From Sphingomonas bacterium (GTDB taxonomy: Bacteria > Pseudomonadota > Alphaproteobacteria > Sphingomonadales > Sphingomonadaceae), in NCBI GenBank assembly GCA_030149245.1, contig JASBRX010000016.1:1-64000 (forward strand): 64,000 nt of DNA, written 5' to 3'. The notes beneath the pieces were generated by a model. It was not told the origin of the DNA. It made no database searches and was given only the letters and a program-made list of their open reading frames with translations. Below are positions 29,674-39,600 of the stretch, piece after piece; position 1 is the stretch's first letter, and the number at the start of each line of letters is the position of its first letter. The translations under genes and the position numbers were made by a program.

Positions 29674-30018
29674 CCTTGCCCCTTGCCTCCCGGGCACACC
29701 TCTCCGCCTGTCGCGGCGCGCCATCGCACGCCCCGGACCCATGATGGCCGACGATAAAGGTTACCCTGTTAACCGCTGGCCTATCGCAAGCGGTCCGGGT
29801 TTTCAATGCCTGAACTCGGGATTTCGCGGGAATTTGCCCCAATTAATGCCTTGGGTTACCGCTGTTTTCACTTCATTCGTTAAGTGAACACCTTCTGTTC
29901 CATCCGGCTGGCTGGGCGAAATGGGTCGATCCGCCGCCATTGCGGCGGGACAGGCGGACAGTGGCGGCAATTCCCGGAAATTCCCGCGATGCAGCGCGGA
30001 GTCGCGGGCGGGCGGCGC
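29674..30018 (-). promoter_or_regulatory. leader/promoter region of the dcw cluster with inverted repeats
   Basis: 345 nt without a supported gene. It holds GGTTA-N6-TAACC (29759-29774), ACCGCT with AGCGGT (about 29772-29794), and a perfect 7-bp inverted repeat TTCACTT-N8-AAGTGAA (29867-29888). The region is locally AT-richer than its surroundings, as expected of a promoter for mraZ. No exact -35/-10 pair, CtrA full site or MraZ box set could be assigned with confidence. Confidence 0.4.
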
Positions 30019-30336
30019 TCATTCCCCGGCGGACGGGGCTGGCGTCACGTCTGGCGCGGGCGATTCTGCGGTGCGCGGCGCGATGCCGAGTTCGGCGATC
30101 GGTTCGTCCTTGGGCTCGGCCGCGCTGTTGGTGACCATGCCTTCGGTCATGTTGGCGACCACTTCCGGCTTGGGCGCGCCCTCGGCCACCACCGGCGCCT
30201 CGTCACGCGCCGACGTAAAGATCGCGCTGGCGACGCCCATCAGCAGCATCACGGTGGCGAGCCCGGTCAGTCCGACGCGGACCCGCTGCATGCTGGAGTG
30301 TGGATCGCTGGGCATCGATTTCATAAGCTGTGGCAT
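30019..30336 (-). CDS. small membrane-anchored hypothetical protein, 105 aa
   Basis: One hydrophobic segment (VGLTGLATVMLLMGVASAIF, residues about 21-40) follows a short cytoplasmic-type N-terminus (MPQLMKSMPSDPHSSMQRVR). The remaining 60 residues are acidic and proline/alanine-rich (APVVAEGAPKPEVVANM and similar), probably periplasmic and disordered. No domain is recognised. It sits between cysK and the dcw promoter on the same strand, 50 nt after cysK. Confidence 0.6.
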   Translation of the reverse strand: MPQLMKSMPSDPHSSMQRVRVGLTGLATVMLLMGVASAIFTSARDEAPVVAEGAPKPEVVANMTEGMVTNSAAEPKDEPIAELGIAPRTAESPAPDVTPAPSAGE

Positions 30337-30386
30337 AAATGTAACGCCTTAACAGCCGATTGTCGAACCCCCTTTTGTCGGTTGCT

Positions 30387-31379
30387 TTATCCGCGATCGA
30401 GCCACTCAGGCACCTGCAACCCCCTGAGTCGCAGCCATTCCGGGTTGTAAAGCGTTGAAAGATAACGAAATCCCGTATCACACAGGATCGTCGCAACCCG
30501 CGCGCCCGGCCCCAGTTCGCGCCCCAGTGCCACCGCGCCCGCGACATTGATCCCCGAGGACAGGCCCAGGCACAGCCCTTCCTCAGCCAACAACCGGCGG
30601 ACCCACTCCATTCCCTCATCGTCACCGATGCGGAACTGCGTATCGATGGGCGCCCCTTCCAGGTTCGCGGTGATCCGCCCCTGCCCGATCCCCTCGGCCA
30701 CCGACGACCCCTCGGCCTTCAACTCGCCATGCGCATAATAGTTATACAGCGCCGCGCCATGCGGATCGCTCAGTGCGATGCGGACCTTCTCGTCCTTTTC
30801 CTTGAGGCCCAGGCCCACGCCCGCAATCGTGCCCCCGGTGCCGGCGGCGCAGGTGAACCCGTCGATCCGCCCCTCCATCTGGGTCCAGATCTCCTCCGCC
30901 GTCCCGACGATATGCGCGCGGCGATTGGCAATATTGTCGAACTGGTTCGCCCAGATCGCGTTAGGCGTTTCCTCGGCGATCCGGCGCGAGGTGTGCACGA
31001 AATGCCCAGGATTGGAGTAAGGCGCGGCCGGCACCAGCACCAGCTCCGCGCCGAGCGCGCGCAGCGTGTCCATCTTCTCGCGACTCTGCGTCTCGGGCAT
31101 GACGATGATCGGCTTGTAGCCCTTGGCATTGGCGACCAGCGCCAGGCCGATCCCGGTATTGCCTGCGGTCCCCTCGACGATCGTCCCGCCCGGCTCGATC
31201 AGCCCGCGCGCCTCGGCATCCTCGACGATGAACAGCGCCGCGCGATCCTTCACGCTCGCGCCGGGATTGGCGAATTCGCACTTGCCGAAAATGTCGCACC
31301 CGGCGGCCTCGCTCGGCCCTTTCAGCCGGACGAGCGGGGTGTTGCCGATCAGCGCGATGGTATCCTGTGCAACTTTCAT
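30387..31379 (-). CDS. cysK: cysteine synthase (PLP-dependent)
   Basis: Makes L-cysteine from O-acetylserine and sulfide. 330 aa from ATG 31377-31379 (MKVAQDTIALIGNTPLVRL). Landmarks: CEFANPGASVKDRAAL with the PLP-binding lysine, the phosphate loop VEGTAGNTGIGLALVAN, the PETQSREK segment, CAAGTGGTIAGVGLGLKEK and LCLGLSSGINVAGAVAL. It belongs to the fold-type II CysK/CysM family. The EGTAGNTG loop (rather than the classic TSGNTG) appears in many alphaproteobacterial CysK proteins. Residues upstream of the chosen ATG are not conserved in character. Confidence 0.9.
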   Translation of the reverse strand: MKVAQDTIALIGNTPLVRLKGPSEAAGCDIFGKCEFANPGASVKDRAALFIVEDAEARGLIEPGGTIVEGTAGNTGIGLALVANAKGYKPIIVMPETQSREKMDTLRALGAELVLVPAAPYSNPGHFVHTSRRIAEETPNAIWANQFDNIANRRAHIVGTAEEIWTQMEGRIDGFTCAAGTGGTIAGVGLGLKEKDEKVRIALSDPHGAALYNYYAHGELKAEGSSVAEGIGQGRITANLEGAPIDTQFRIGDDEGMEWVRRLLAEEGLCLGLSSGINVAGAVALGRELGPGARVATILCDTGFRYLSTLYNPEWLRLRGLQVPEWLDRG

Positions 31380-31513
31380 GACCGGAACATAGGCACTGCC
31401 CTCGCCGCGCCGCAAGCAAGCGAAACTATGCGGGCACCGCTACGGGCTTGCTTCGCCTGCAAGCTGGCCCCCGTCCATATGCCATGGTAGAATGCCTCAG
31501 GCCGGAGGTAGAT

Positions 31514-31780
31514 ATGGGCGCACAACTCAACATCAAGGACGCCGAAACCGTCGAACTCGCGCGCGACCTCGCCCGCCAGCTCGGCAAGAGCGTGACCGAG
31601 ACAATCAAGGAAGCTCTCGAAGAAAAAGCCCGCAAGCGCGAGGCGGAGATCGAGGAAAAAATCGCCGCGGTTCGGGAGATTGCGCGCGAATTCCGCGACA
31701 GCATGCCCCCGGAAATGCGCGGCAAGACGTCCAAGGAATGGATGGACGACATCTATGACGAGGACGGCTTGCCACGATGA
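31514..31780 (+). CDS. vapB: VapB-family antitoxin
   Basis: 88 aa. MGAQLNIKDAETVELARDLA is typical of the PSK/Rv0623-type VapB antitoxins: an N-terminal DNA-binding half (residues 1-45, KSVTETIKEALEEKARKR) and a C-terminal toxin-binding tail ending KTSKEWMDDIYDEDGLPR. ATG at 31514 with GGAGG 6 nt before it. Its stop overlaps the vapC start by 4 nt. It is expected to neutralise VapC and repress the operon together with it. Confidence 0.93.
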   Translation: MGAQLNIKDAETVELARDLARQLGKSVTETIKEALEEKARKREAEIEEKIAAVREIAREFRDSMPPEMRGKTSKEWMDDIYDEDGLPR

Positions 31781-32166
31781 TCGTCGATACCTCGGCGATC
31801 ATGGCCATTGCGTTGCTCGAGCCTGAAGCCGAGGCGTTCATGACGCGACTGGGATCAGCCGACACCCCGTGCATCTCCGCCGGAAGCTGGATCGAACTTT
31901 CCGTCGTCGTCCTCCGCCGGCACCCCGAAAAGGCGAATCTGGTCGACCGCATCATGCAGCGCTTCGGCATCAACGTTGAGCCGGTAACGGTCGAACAAGG
32001 TCGGATCGCGCGCGAAGCCTATGCCCGGTACGGGCAGGTTTCGCGCCACCCAGCCCGCCTCAATTTCGGCGACTGTTTCGCCTACGCCCTCGCCAAATCC
32101 ACCGGCCAGCCCCTGCTGTTCAAGGGCGATGACTTCATCCACACCGACATGACCCCCGCAGCATGA
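31777..32166 (+). CDS. vapC: VapC-family PIN-domain ribonuclease toxin
   Basis: 129 aa PIN-domain RNase. The acidic metal-binding residues are all present: D4 (MIVDTSAIM), E40 (SWIELSVVV), D99 (LNFGDCFAYALAK) and D118/D119 (FKGDDF). PIN toxins usually cleave tRNA or rRNA to stop translation; the target here is unknown. It is encoded immediately after vapB and overlaps the next gene by 4 nt, so the three genes are probably one transcript. It appears intact. Confidence 0.94.
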   Translation: MIVDTSAIMAIALLEPEAEAFMTRLGSADTPCISAGSWIELSVVVLRRHPEKANLVDRIMQRFGINVEPVTVEQGRIAREAYARYGQVSRHPARLNFGDCFAYALAKSTGQPLLFKGDDFIHTDMTPAA

Positions 32167-32660
32167 TCCGCAAGGCCAGCTTCCCGCCCGTCACCGACGC
32201 CCGCACCCGCGTGCTCGTCTGCGGCAGCCTTCCCGGTGAGCGCAGCCTCGCCGCGCAGCAATATTACGCCCATCCGCAAAACCAGTTCTGGCGCCTGATC
32301 GCCGCCGTGATCGACCGCGCCGACCTCCCCGCCCTCCCCTACGAAGCCCGCCTCGCTGCCCTGCTGGAGGCCCGCATCGGCCTGTGGGACGCCGTCGCTA
32401 GCGCCACGCGCACGGGCAGCAGCGACGCGGCCATCGCCAACGCGCAAGCCAACGACCTCGCCACCCTCGCCGCCACCCTGCCCGACCTCGCCGCCATCGC
32501 CTTCAACGGCGCCACCGCCCACCGCCTCGGCCTGCGCCAGCTCGGCGCGCACGCATCGCGCTGGACCATCCTCGCCCTCCCCTCGTCCAGCCCGCTCCAC
32601 ACCATCGGCCTGCCCGCCAAGCTTCCCGCCTGGCACGCCCTGCGCCCCTTCCTCGCCTGA
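32163..32660 (+). CDS. DNA-deoxyinosine (hypoxanthine) glycosylase-type protein, uracil-DNA glycosylase fold
   Basis: 165 aa. It has the family opening RVLVCGSLPGERSLAAQQYY with AHPQNQFW (residues about 17-43), LWDAVASATRTGSSD, and ALPSSSPLHT (about 137-146), corresponding to active-site motifs of the UDG superfamily branch annotated as hypoxanthine/deoxyinosine DNA glycosylase. It would remove deaminated bases to start base-excision repair. Its ATG overlaps the vapC stop by 4 nt, an unusual coupling of repair to a toxin-antitoxin operon. Confidence 0.82.
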   Translation: MIRKASFPPVTDARTRVLVCGSLPGERSLAAQQYYAHPQNQFWRLIAAVIDRADLPALPYEARLAALLEARIGLWDAVASATRTGSSDAAIANAQANDLATLAATLPDLAAIAFNGATAHRLGLRQLGAHASRWTILALPSSSPLHTIGLPAKLPAWHALRPFLA

Positions 32661-32725
32661 CACCCCAGCTTGCAAAAGCGCCGCCACGCCAGCAAAGCTG
32701 CGCGCAATTCGGGCAGGGGAAACAG

Positions 32726-33517
32726 ATGAGCAGCGATAACCGGGTCTCCTTCGCACCCGGCACCGACCGGGCAACGGCCGTCGCCGAGGCGATCGCGATC
32801 CTGCGCCGCGACGGCGTGGTGGTACTCGACGACCTGATCGACCCCGCGCTGGTGGCTGCGTGCAGCGCCGAAATCGCGGCGCGCCACCCCGACATGGCAC
32901 AGCCCGACCGCAGCAAATATTTCGGTCCTTATGTTGGCCGGCACACGATTCCCCTGCTGGTCGAAGGCACGCTCGCCGATCCCGCGATCCTCCTCCCCAA
33001 GCCGGTCGCGCACATCGCCACCGAGTTGCTGGACGAGGCGTTCAAGGTCGACTCGGTCGGCCTGCTCGTCGCCGTCCCCGGCGCGGAGGATCAGATCGCC
33101 CACCGCGACGCCTGGCTCTACCCGCGCGAAGGGCTCGACCGCCTCCTGCCCCCGTTCGCGCTCGCCTTTGCGGTCCCGCTGGTGACGATGGACGAAGTCA
33201 GCGGTCGCACCGCCTTCTGGCGCGCCAGCCACCGTTCGGGCGCGACCGCTGCCCCGACCACCCCGCACGACCTCGCCCCGACCGTCCACCCCGGCAGCGC
33301 GATCCTGTGGGATTACCGCATCTATCATACCGGCCTCGCCAACCACGGCACCGCCCCACGCCCGGTGATCTTCAGCGCCTTGAGCCGCGAATGGTGGGTC
33401 GAAATCGACCCGCCCGAAGCCACCGCCTACCGCAAGCTCAACGTCGCGCGCACGGTGTTCGATGGATGGAAGCCACGCTGGCAGGCGCGCTTCAGCCGGG
33501 CGGATGTGAACGACTGA
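32726..33517 (+). CDS. phytanoyl-CoA dioxygenase (PhyH) family protein
   Basis: 263 aa Fe(II)/2-oxoglutarate-dependent oxygenase. The double-stranded beta-helix iron triad is visible: HRD in DQIAHRDAWLYP and the distal His in YRIYHTGLANHG, followed by the 2OG-binding Arg in APRPVIFSALSREWW. The N-terminus (AIAILRRDGVVVLDDLIDPA) is typical PhyH. The substrate is unknown. It stands alone, 65 nt downstream of the glycosylase gene, with GGGGAAACAG before the ATG. Confidence 0.85.
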   Translation: MSSDNRVSFAPGTDRATAVAEAIAILRRDGVVVLDDLIDPALVAACSAEIAARHPDMAQPDRSKYFGPYVGRHTIPLLVEGTLADPAILLPKPVAHIATELLDEAFKVDSVGLLVAVPGAEDQIAHRDAWLYPREGLDRLLPPFALAFAVPLVTMDEVSGRTAFWRASHRSGATAAPTTPHDLAPTVHPGSAILWDYRIYHTGLANHGTAPRPVIFSALSREWWVEIDPPEATAYRKLNVARTVFDGWKPRWQARFSRADVND

Positions 33518-33645
33518 CGGGCAATCACCGATCAATCCTGCCTCCGCCGCGCGATCTCGAACGATAAATCCACCTATATTCATTGATTTGTCGCGCGATC
33601 CGGTCATTGTCACCGCATTTGATCTTATACTTCTGGGGGACATCG

Positions 33646-35628
33646 ATGGTTGAGTTTGGCGCCGCTGGCCGGCTGGTTGCGGGCAGAATGCAAGATGCGC
33701 CACAGCCTCTCGGCATTGATGTCGATAGCGCAGACGTGCGCGGAACCGATGGCGATGATGTCCTGAACGGCGGCGACGGCAACGACACGCTGGTCGGCGG
33801 CGCGGGCAGCGACACCTATGTGGTCGATAGTGCCAATGATGTCGTGAACGAGAACGGCGGTGGCGGGGTCGATACGGTGCTCAGCGCGATCACCTATACG
33901 CTGGGCAGTCTGGTCGAGAATCTGACGTTGACGGGCTCTGCCAACATCCACGGCACCGGCAATCTGTCCGATAACATCCTGATCGGCAATTCCGGCAGCA
34001 ACCACCTGAACGCTGCCGGCGGGAACGACACGCTCCGGGGCGAGGCTGGCGACGACATCTTGCAGGGCATGGACGGCGACGACACGCTGGATGGCGGCAG
34101 CGGCGCCGATACCCTCGATGGCGGCAATGGTGCCGACTATCTCGATGGCGGCACGGGCGCCGACACGATGTACGGCGGCGCGGGCAGCGACACCTATGTC
34201 ATCGACGATGTCGGGGACCGCGCGGCGGATGTCGGCCCGACGGGCGATACCGATCGCGTATTGAGCTCTATCAGCTACACGCTCGACAGCGCGCTCGAAT
34301 GGCTGACGCTGACCGGATCGGCGCATATCAACGGAATCGGGCATCAGTTCGCCAATCAGATCGTCGGCAATTCGGGCAACAACGTCCTCGACGGCGCCGG
34401 CGGCAACGACACGCTGCGGGGCGAAGCTGGCAACGACACGCTGCTGGGCGGCGATGGCGATGATGTGCTGGACCGCGGCACCGGGGCGGACCAGCTCTTC
34501 GGGGGCGCGGGCAATGACAGCTTCCATGTCGATCGCCAGGACGATCTGGTGTTCGAGGATGCGGGCGCAGGCACCGACACCGCCATCGCGACCGGCAGCT
34601 ACTATCTCTACGCCAATATCGAAAACCTGACTTTGGCCGAGGGTGCAGGCGACCTGTTCGGCGTCGGCAATGAACTCGCCAACACCATCCTCGGCAATAG
34701 CGGCTCCAACCTGCTCATCGCCGGCGCGGGCGACGATACCGTCCGTGGCGGCGCCGGCGTGGACTCACTGTTCGGTGAGAGCGGCAATGACCAGCTCTTC
34801 GGCGACGCCGGCATCGACTATCTCGTCGGCGGCATCGGCAACGACACGCTCGATGGCGGCACGCAGGACGATGCGCTCTATGGCGAGGATGGCGACGACA
34901 TCCTCATCGGTGGGTCGGGCTTCCACACCGACATCCTCGTCGGCGGCGCGGGCAACGACATCCTGCGCGGCGACAGCGGCCTCGGCGATTACGATCGGAT
35001 GGACGGCGGCGCGGGCGATGACGCTTACTATGTCGACACCCCGGACGACCTCACCTTCGAAGCGGCGAATGGGGGCACCGACACCGTCTACGCCTCCATC
35101 ACCGGCGCCGGCTACTACCTCTACGCCAATGTCGAAAACCTCGTGCTCGGTGGCAACACCCCGTACGGCGTGGGCAATGAACTCGACAATCGCATCACCG
35201 GCAGCGCCAACGCCAACTGGCTGCTCGGCGGCGCTGGTAACGACACGCTCAACGGCGGCGCAGGCAATGACGTGCTGTTCGGCGAAGCGGGCGCCGACAC
35301 CTTCGTCTTCGCGCGCGGCACCGGCGCAGACGTGCTCGGCGACTTCACCGTCGGCACCGACCGCATCGACCTCAGCGCCTATGGCCTCGACTGGCAGACG
35401 ATCGTCAACTCGATGCACGAAAATGGCGGCACCACCGCGATCGACTTGGGCAATGGCGACATGATCGTCCTCAACGGCGTCGCCAGCGCGGCGCTGTCAC
35501 AGAGCGATTTCATCCTGTCGGCACCCACGCAGGACAAGGTCCCGGTCATGGAAGACATCAGCCGCGACCTGTTCGCCGAGCTGATGCACGACTTCCACAA
35601 CCCCCGCCTGTTCGTCGATGTGATCTGA
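33646..35628 (+). CDS. RTX-type calcium-binding repeat protein, probable type I secretion substrate
   Basis: 660 aa, acidic. From residue about 30 it is built from glycine/aspartate nonapeptides (GGxGxDxLxG), for example VLNGGDGNDTLVGGAGSD, GADTLDGGNGADYLDGG and WLLGGAGNDTLNGGAGND. These are interrupted by three or more copies of a beta segment (YTLGSLVENLTLTGSANIHG, YTLDSALEWLTLTGSAHING, ENLVLGGNTPYGVGNE). A serralysin-like C-terminal module follows (ADTFVFARGTGADVLGDF, DRIDLSAYGLDW), then a 40-aa tail. No catalytic domain and no secretion genes are in the window. ATG 33646 has GGGGGA upstream. Confidence 0.9.
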   Translation: MVEFGAAGRLVAGRMQDAPQPLGIDVDSADVRGTDGDDVLNGGDGNDTLVGGAGSDTYVVDSANDVVNENGGGGVDTVLSAITYTLGSLVENLTLTGSANIHGTGNLSDNILIGNSGSNHLNAAGGNDTLRGEAGDDILQGMDGDDTLDGGSGADTLDGGNGADYLDGGTGADTMYGGAGSDTYVIDDVGDRAADVGPTGDTDRVLSSISYTLDSALEWLTLTGSAHINGIGHQFANQIVGNSGNNVLDGAGGNDTLRGEAGNDTLLGGDGDDVLDRGTGADQLFGGAGNDSFHVDRQDDLVFEDAGAGTDTAIATGSYYLYANIENLTLAEGAGDLFGVGNELANTILGNSGSNLLIAGAGDDTVRGGAGVDSLFGESGNDQLFGDAGIDYLVGGIGNDTLDGGTQDDALYGEDGDDILIGGSGFHTDILVGGAGNDILRGDSGLGDYDRMDGGAGDDAYYVDTPDDLTFEAANGGTDTVYASITGAGYYLYANVENLVLGGNTPYGVGNELDNRITGSANANWLLGGAGNDTLNGGAGNDVLFGEAGADTFVFARGTGADVLGDFTVGTDRIDLSAYGLDWQTIVNSMHENGGTTAIDLGNGDMIVLNGVASAALSQSDFILSAPTQDKVPVMEDISRDLFAELMHDFHNPRLFVDVI

Positions 35629-35636
35629 TCCGCGCA

Positions 35637-35665
35637 CCGGGTCGCCGCACCGCGCGGCGACCCGG
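35637..35665. terminator. 12-bp hairpin between convergent genes
   Basis: CCGGGTCGCCGC (35637-35648) pairs perfectly with GCGGCGACCCGG (35654-35665) around a 5-nt loop. It lies in the 45-nt gap between the stop codons of the RTX and HprK-like genes. No T-run follows on either side; it is probably a shared, possibly Rho-assisted terminator. Confidence 0.5.
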
Positions 35666-35673
35666 CCAGCACG

Positions 35674-36594
35674 TCAGGCCCCGGTCGCGCCGACCTGTTC
35701 CACCATATGCGCCTGCAGCAGGTCGATCCCCTCGCCAAAGCGCCCGAAATCGCGCGGCCGCTCGAACCGGAACATCCGCACCCGCGCCGCAATCCCGCCA
35801 ATCTGGGTGAACAAAGCCGCCGGATCGCGCAGCTTCAGCGCCCATTCCGGGCGGTACAGCGCCTGATACAGCTGCGCCACCGTCTCAGCCCCCGCCACCG
35901 GCGCGATCGCCGCCGCGCCGTCCGACCAGCCCAGACTATAGATCAGCGCCAGTCCCGCATCGTCCGGCACCGGACCGCCCGTGCGCGGCGTGTAGAATTT
36001 CTCACGCTGCAGCACATCGCCGACCGCGGCCCCGCGCTCCAGCCCCAGCGCGTCGATCGCATCGCCCCACAGCTTCGTTTCCTTGGGCGCCCCGCGCACG
36101 GTCAGCCGCACATCGGCGGGATCGATCACGCACGTATCGTCGCACAGCAACGGCCAGCCGCGCTGCGCCATCCCGGCGGTCAGCGTCGATTTCCCCGCGC
36201 CCGACACCCCGGTAAAGGCCACCGCGCGCGCGCCCACCGCCACCGCACTGCAGTGCAGCGGCAGCCACCCGCGCTGGTAATACAGCACGCCCCAGGCCGA
36301 CCCGGTCAGGTACAGCAGGACATCGGCATCGGCGACCGTCGGCGCGCGCGCAATCTCGATCCGCCGCCCGCCCGTGATACGGAACGTCAGGCCCGGCATC
36401 GCATTGAACCCGAAATCCGCCGCGCTCGCATCCGCCCACGGCCCCGCGCGCGGCACGACAGCGCCGGGCGCAGCGGCCTCGACCGCCACGATCTCGACAT
36501 CGGGCACGTCCCCCGCCGCCCCCGCGACCGCATCGGGCGCGGCAATGCGCATGTCGGACCGGACGTTCAGGCCGCCAATGCGATACTGGTACAC
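35674..36594 (-). CDS. HPr kinase/phosphorylase-like serine kinase domain protein
   Basis: 306 aa. The C-terminal half resembles HprK: LHCSAVAVGARAVAFTGVSG leads into the P-loop GVSGAGKS (129-136), then a Walker-B-like CDDTCVI (151-157) and the RGAPKETKLWGDAIDAL segment. The N-terminal part is not the classical HprK domain. Such solitary HprK-like proteins occur in sphingomonads and in peptide or exopolysaccharide clusters; the substrate is unknown and no HPr gene is nearby. GTG start at 36592-36594 with a G-rich ribosome site. Confidence 0.75.
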   Translation of the reverse strand: MYQYRIGGLNVRSDMRIAAPDAVAGAAGDVPDVEIVAVEAAAPGAVVPRAGPWADASAADFGFNAMPGLTFRITGGRRIEIARAPTVADADVLLYLTGSAWGVLYYQRGWLPLHCSAVAVGARAVAFTGVSGAGKSTLTAGMAQRGWPLLCDDTCVIDPADVRLTVRGAPKETKLWGDAIDALGLERGAAVGDVLQREKFYTPRTGGPVPDDAGLALIYSLGWSDGAAAIAPVAGAETVAQLYQALYRPEWALKLRDPAALFTQIGGIAARVRMFRFERPRDFGRFGEGIDLLQAHMVEQVGATGA

Positions 36595-36664
36595 GATACC
36601 CCCCGGCGGCCCGTTCAGGCGAAGTGGTTCAACCGATCGAGTCGGTCACGACCGTGCCCACCCA

Positions 36665-39600
36665 TCAGCGCGGCAGATAATAGCCCCGGCTCGCTTCGTC
36701 ACGCCGCGCCGCGCCGGTCGCGACCAACGTCTCCAGCACCTGCTCCACCCGCTCGCGCCGTTTCGGCGTGGCGCGCCCGGCATAGGCCCCCGCCAGCGCC
36801 GGCACGGTAATCGGCGATTCCGCCCGCGCCAGCAGGTCGCGGACCGACCGGATCTGGTCCAGCCCGTCGCTCGGCCATTTGACGTCCTGCGTCACCACGA
36901 CTTCGCCCAGATCGGCCTCGACCTGCACCTCGCCCTTCACCTTGGCGGCCAGGCGCGGCTTCTGGAACTCGGGGCGCAGCCACTGCACCACCCCCGCCTG
37001 CTCCGCCGCTGCGCGTTCCTGATTGAGCGCGACCAGCCGCACCAGCAATTCCTCCTCCGCCGCCTCCTGCGCCGCGCTCTTGTGCGCGCTAGGCGTCGTC
37101 CCCCCGGGCTTGCCGACCAGCGCCTCGCCCAGGTCGCTCCAGCCATAGGCGGCGAACACCGCGCGATCGATCTCGTCGTGCAGCTCCTTCAGGATCGCGA
37201 TCTGCCCGGCGTCATAGGTATCGCGCTCCGCCGCGCTCAGCGGTTCGCCGATACCGGCATCCAGCTCGCGCACCCGCTCCAGCGCATTGTACAGCCCCGT
37301 CATCGTCAGAAAGTCATGCGCCGCCAGCCGCTCCTTGCGAAACGCATCGAGCCGCTCGCCGAGTTCGGTCAGGCGGGGGGACGGGTTCAGGGGGAATGGG
37401 AAGGGGTCGAAGGTGCGGGTCTTTGAATAGCGCGGATCGTTGCCCATTCCGAGCCAACCGCCAAGGTTGATTGCCCAATGGACGTGCAGGCGGGACGACA
37501 GCACTGCTAGGCTCGCCGAGTTCTCCAACCCAATCGCGACCAGCATGTTGTCAGGTCGGATACTTGGATCGAGAAACTGGAAAAACCGGTGCTTAGCCGT
37601 CTCTACCGTCGCAATGTAGCGGCTGAGGCCCGCAGAGTATTCGCGGAACGCGGGGGCAAGTTCGCCGAACAGCCACCAGTTGTCGCGCCGTGTTGCCCGG
37701 TTGTTATGATCGCGCTCCGGCTTCACCAAATCGACTACACGCTGATACACCGCTGGAAACCGCTGCATGACTTCGCTGGCTGTTAACCCACACAAGTCGA
37801 TCACCATCACGCCGCGCGGCCGCTGCGCCAAATCGCGTCCATGCCGATAGTGCAGAATATGTCGGTCAAGGCCCGGAACCGTTCCCAGTCCCAATCCAGC
37901 CGCCTCCTCCGGCGTTACGATGAAGCCCGCTCCGTGAAGCGAGACTCCTCGACTTGCCAGCGCCTCGTTGGCGAGCAAGGGGCCAGCTGCTGACAAGTCG
38001 GCACCCAGCGTCAGATTCGACGTCACCTTCCCCTCACGCCGCTCCAACTCCACCTTCGGCGCATCGCTATTCAGCTCGGCCTCACCCACCACCTCGGCCA
38101 GCACGCCCTCATGGTTCCCCGCCTGTGCCACGGTCATCGCGATCCGTACCGCCGCCTTGTCCGCCGACTTCATCCATGGATGATCGGGCACGGCATAGAT
38201 CAGGCTCAGCGGGTCTTTCGCATTCATCCACCGTTCCACCACGCGGCGGCTGAACGTCTGGGTGATCGAATTGGTGGTGATGAAGCCGAACCGGCGCAGC
38301 GGGTTGACCGCGCCCTTCTTGGCCGGCTTGGCCACCAGCCGCCGCGCCGCCTCGTCCCAGAAATGCATCACGAAATCGGCCCCGCCCGGCACATCGGGCC
38401 GCACTTTCCAGCACGCCTCGGCATAGCCGTCGCCCAGCTCGGCGCGCATGTCCTTGCCGCCGATGAAGGGCGGGTTGCCGACGATGAACTCCGCCTCCGG
38501 CCGCTCCGCCCGGCGCGGCTTCACATAATGGTATGTCTCCTTGCGCGCATTCTCGTCCGGCACTTCTTCGCCGGTGATCGGGTGCAATTTCTTGGTCACC
38601 CCGTCCCACATGGTGATGAGGTTCCCCTGCCCGTCGCGCGCCAGCTCCTTGCCGTCATAGGCGATCAGCGCATCCTGATGCCGGATCGTACCGTACGCAT
38701 CGAGGATGGGTTCGGTGAGCTTGTCCAAGCCAACCGTCCGAATCTCCCATTTTAGATAGCCAAGCCAGAGGACCAGATCGGCGATCTCGACCGCCCGTTC
38801 GTTCAACTCAAGGCCATAGAACTGGGCTGGGCTCACCTTGAAGCGCCCAAGGCTCCGGGCAAGCTGCTGGCCCTTGGTCCAGTGTTCCGGATAATCTTTG
38901 ATGCTTTCTGGCTCGCCGCCCAACGCCTGGATCGCCTCAAGAACCTCACCTTCAAGGCGCTTCATCAGTTCGAGTGAGACATAGAGAAAATTGCCAGTGC
39001 CGCACGCCGGGTCCAACACGCGGGTGGTACAAATTTTTCGGTGGAACGCCTGCGCCGCCCTAAGCGCACCCCTTTCGTCGCCCCGCTGGCGCAAGTCTTC
39101 GATGCGCGTCTGTGTTTCCACCCAATCGCTACGTAACGGCTCCATGATCGTCGGAATCACCAACCGCTCGACATATGGGCGCGGCGTGTAGTGTGCCCCC
39201 AGCTGCGATCGCTCGGCTGGGTCGAGCGCGCTCTCCAGAAGCGTGCCAAAGATCGCCGGTTCCACATCGCCCCAACGCCGCTTCGCAGCATTATGAAGTT
39301 CGAGGATGTCGTCCTGATCTAGCGGTAGCGCTCGGACGTTCCGAAACAGACCACCATTGAACTCCCTGATCTTGGCATTGAGCCGTGATTCATAGCCGCC
39401 CGAGTTCATCACCCGCCACAGGCTTTCTAGCGCCGGTGCGAAGTGCTGGGGCGTGTCGATCATCTGATGAAGTAATGATTCGAACCCGCGATTGGGGATC
39501 AGCCTTTGTGCCTCGTCCTCCGGCCCGACATCCTCCGCGAACATCGTGAACAGGCACCGCATCAGGAACTGGGCGATCTCGACCGGCGCGTATTTCTTTT

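Noticed and set aside
29743..29888. CtrA or MraZ box set upstream of mraZ
   Set aside because: TTAAC-like half-sites exist but no full TTAA-N7-TTAA or repeated TGGGN pattern could be found, so only a general regulatory region is listed.
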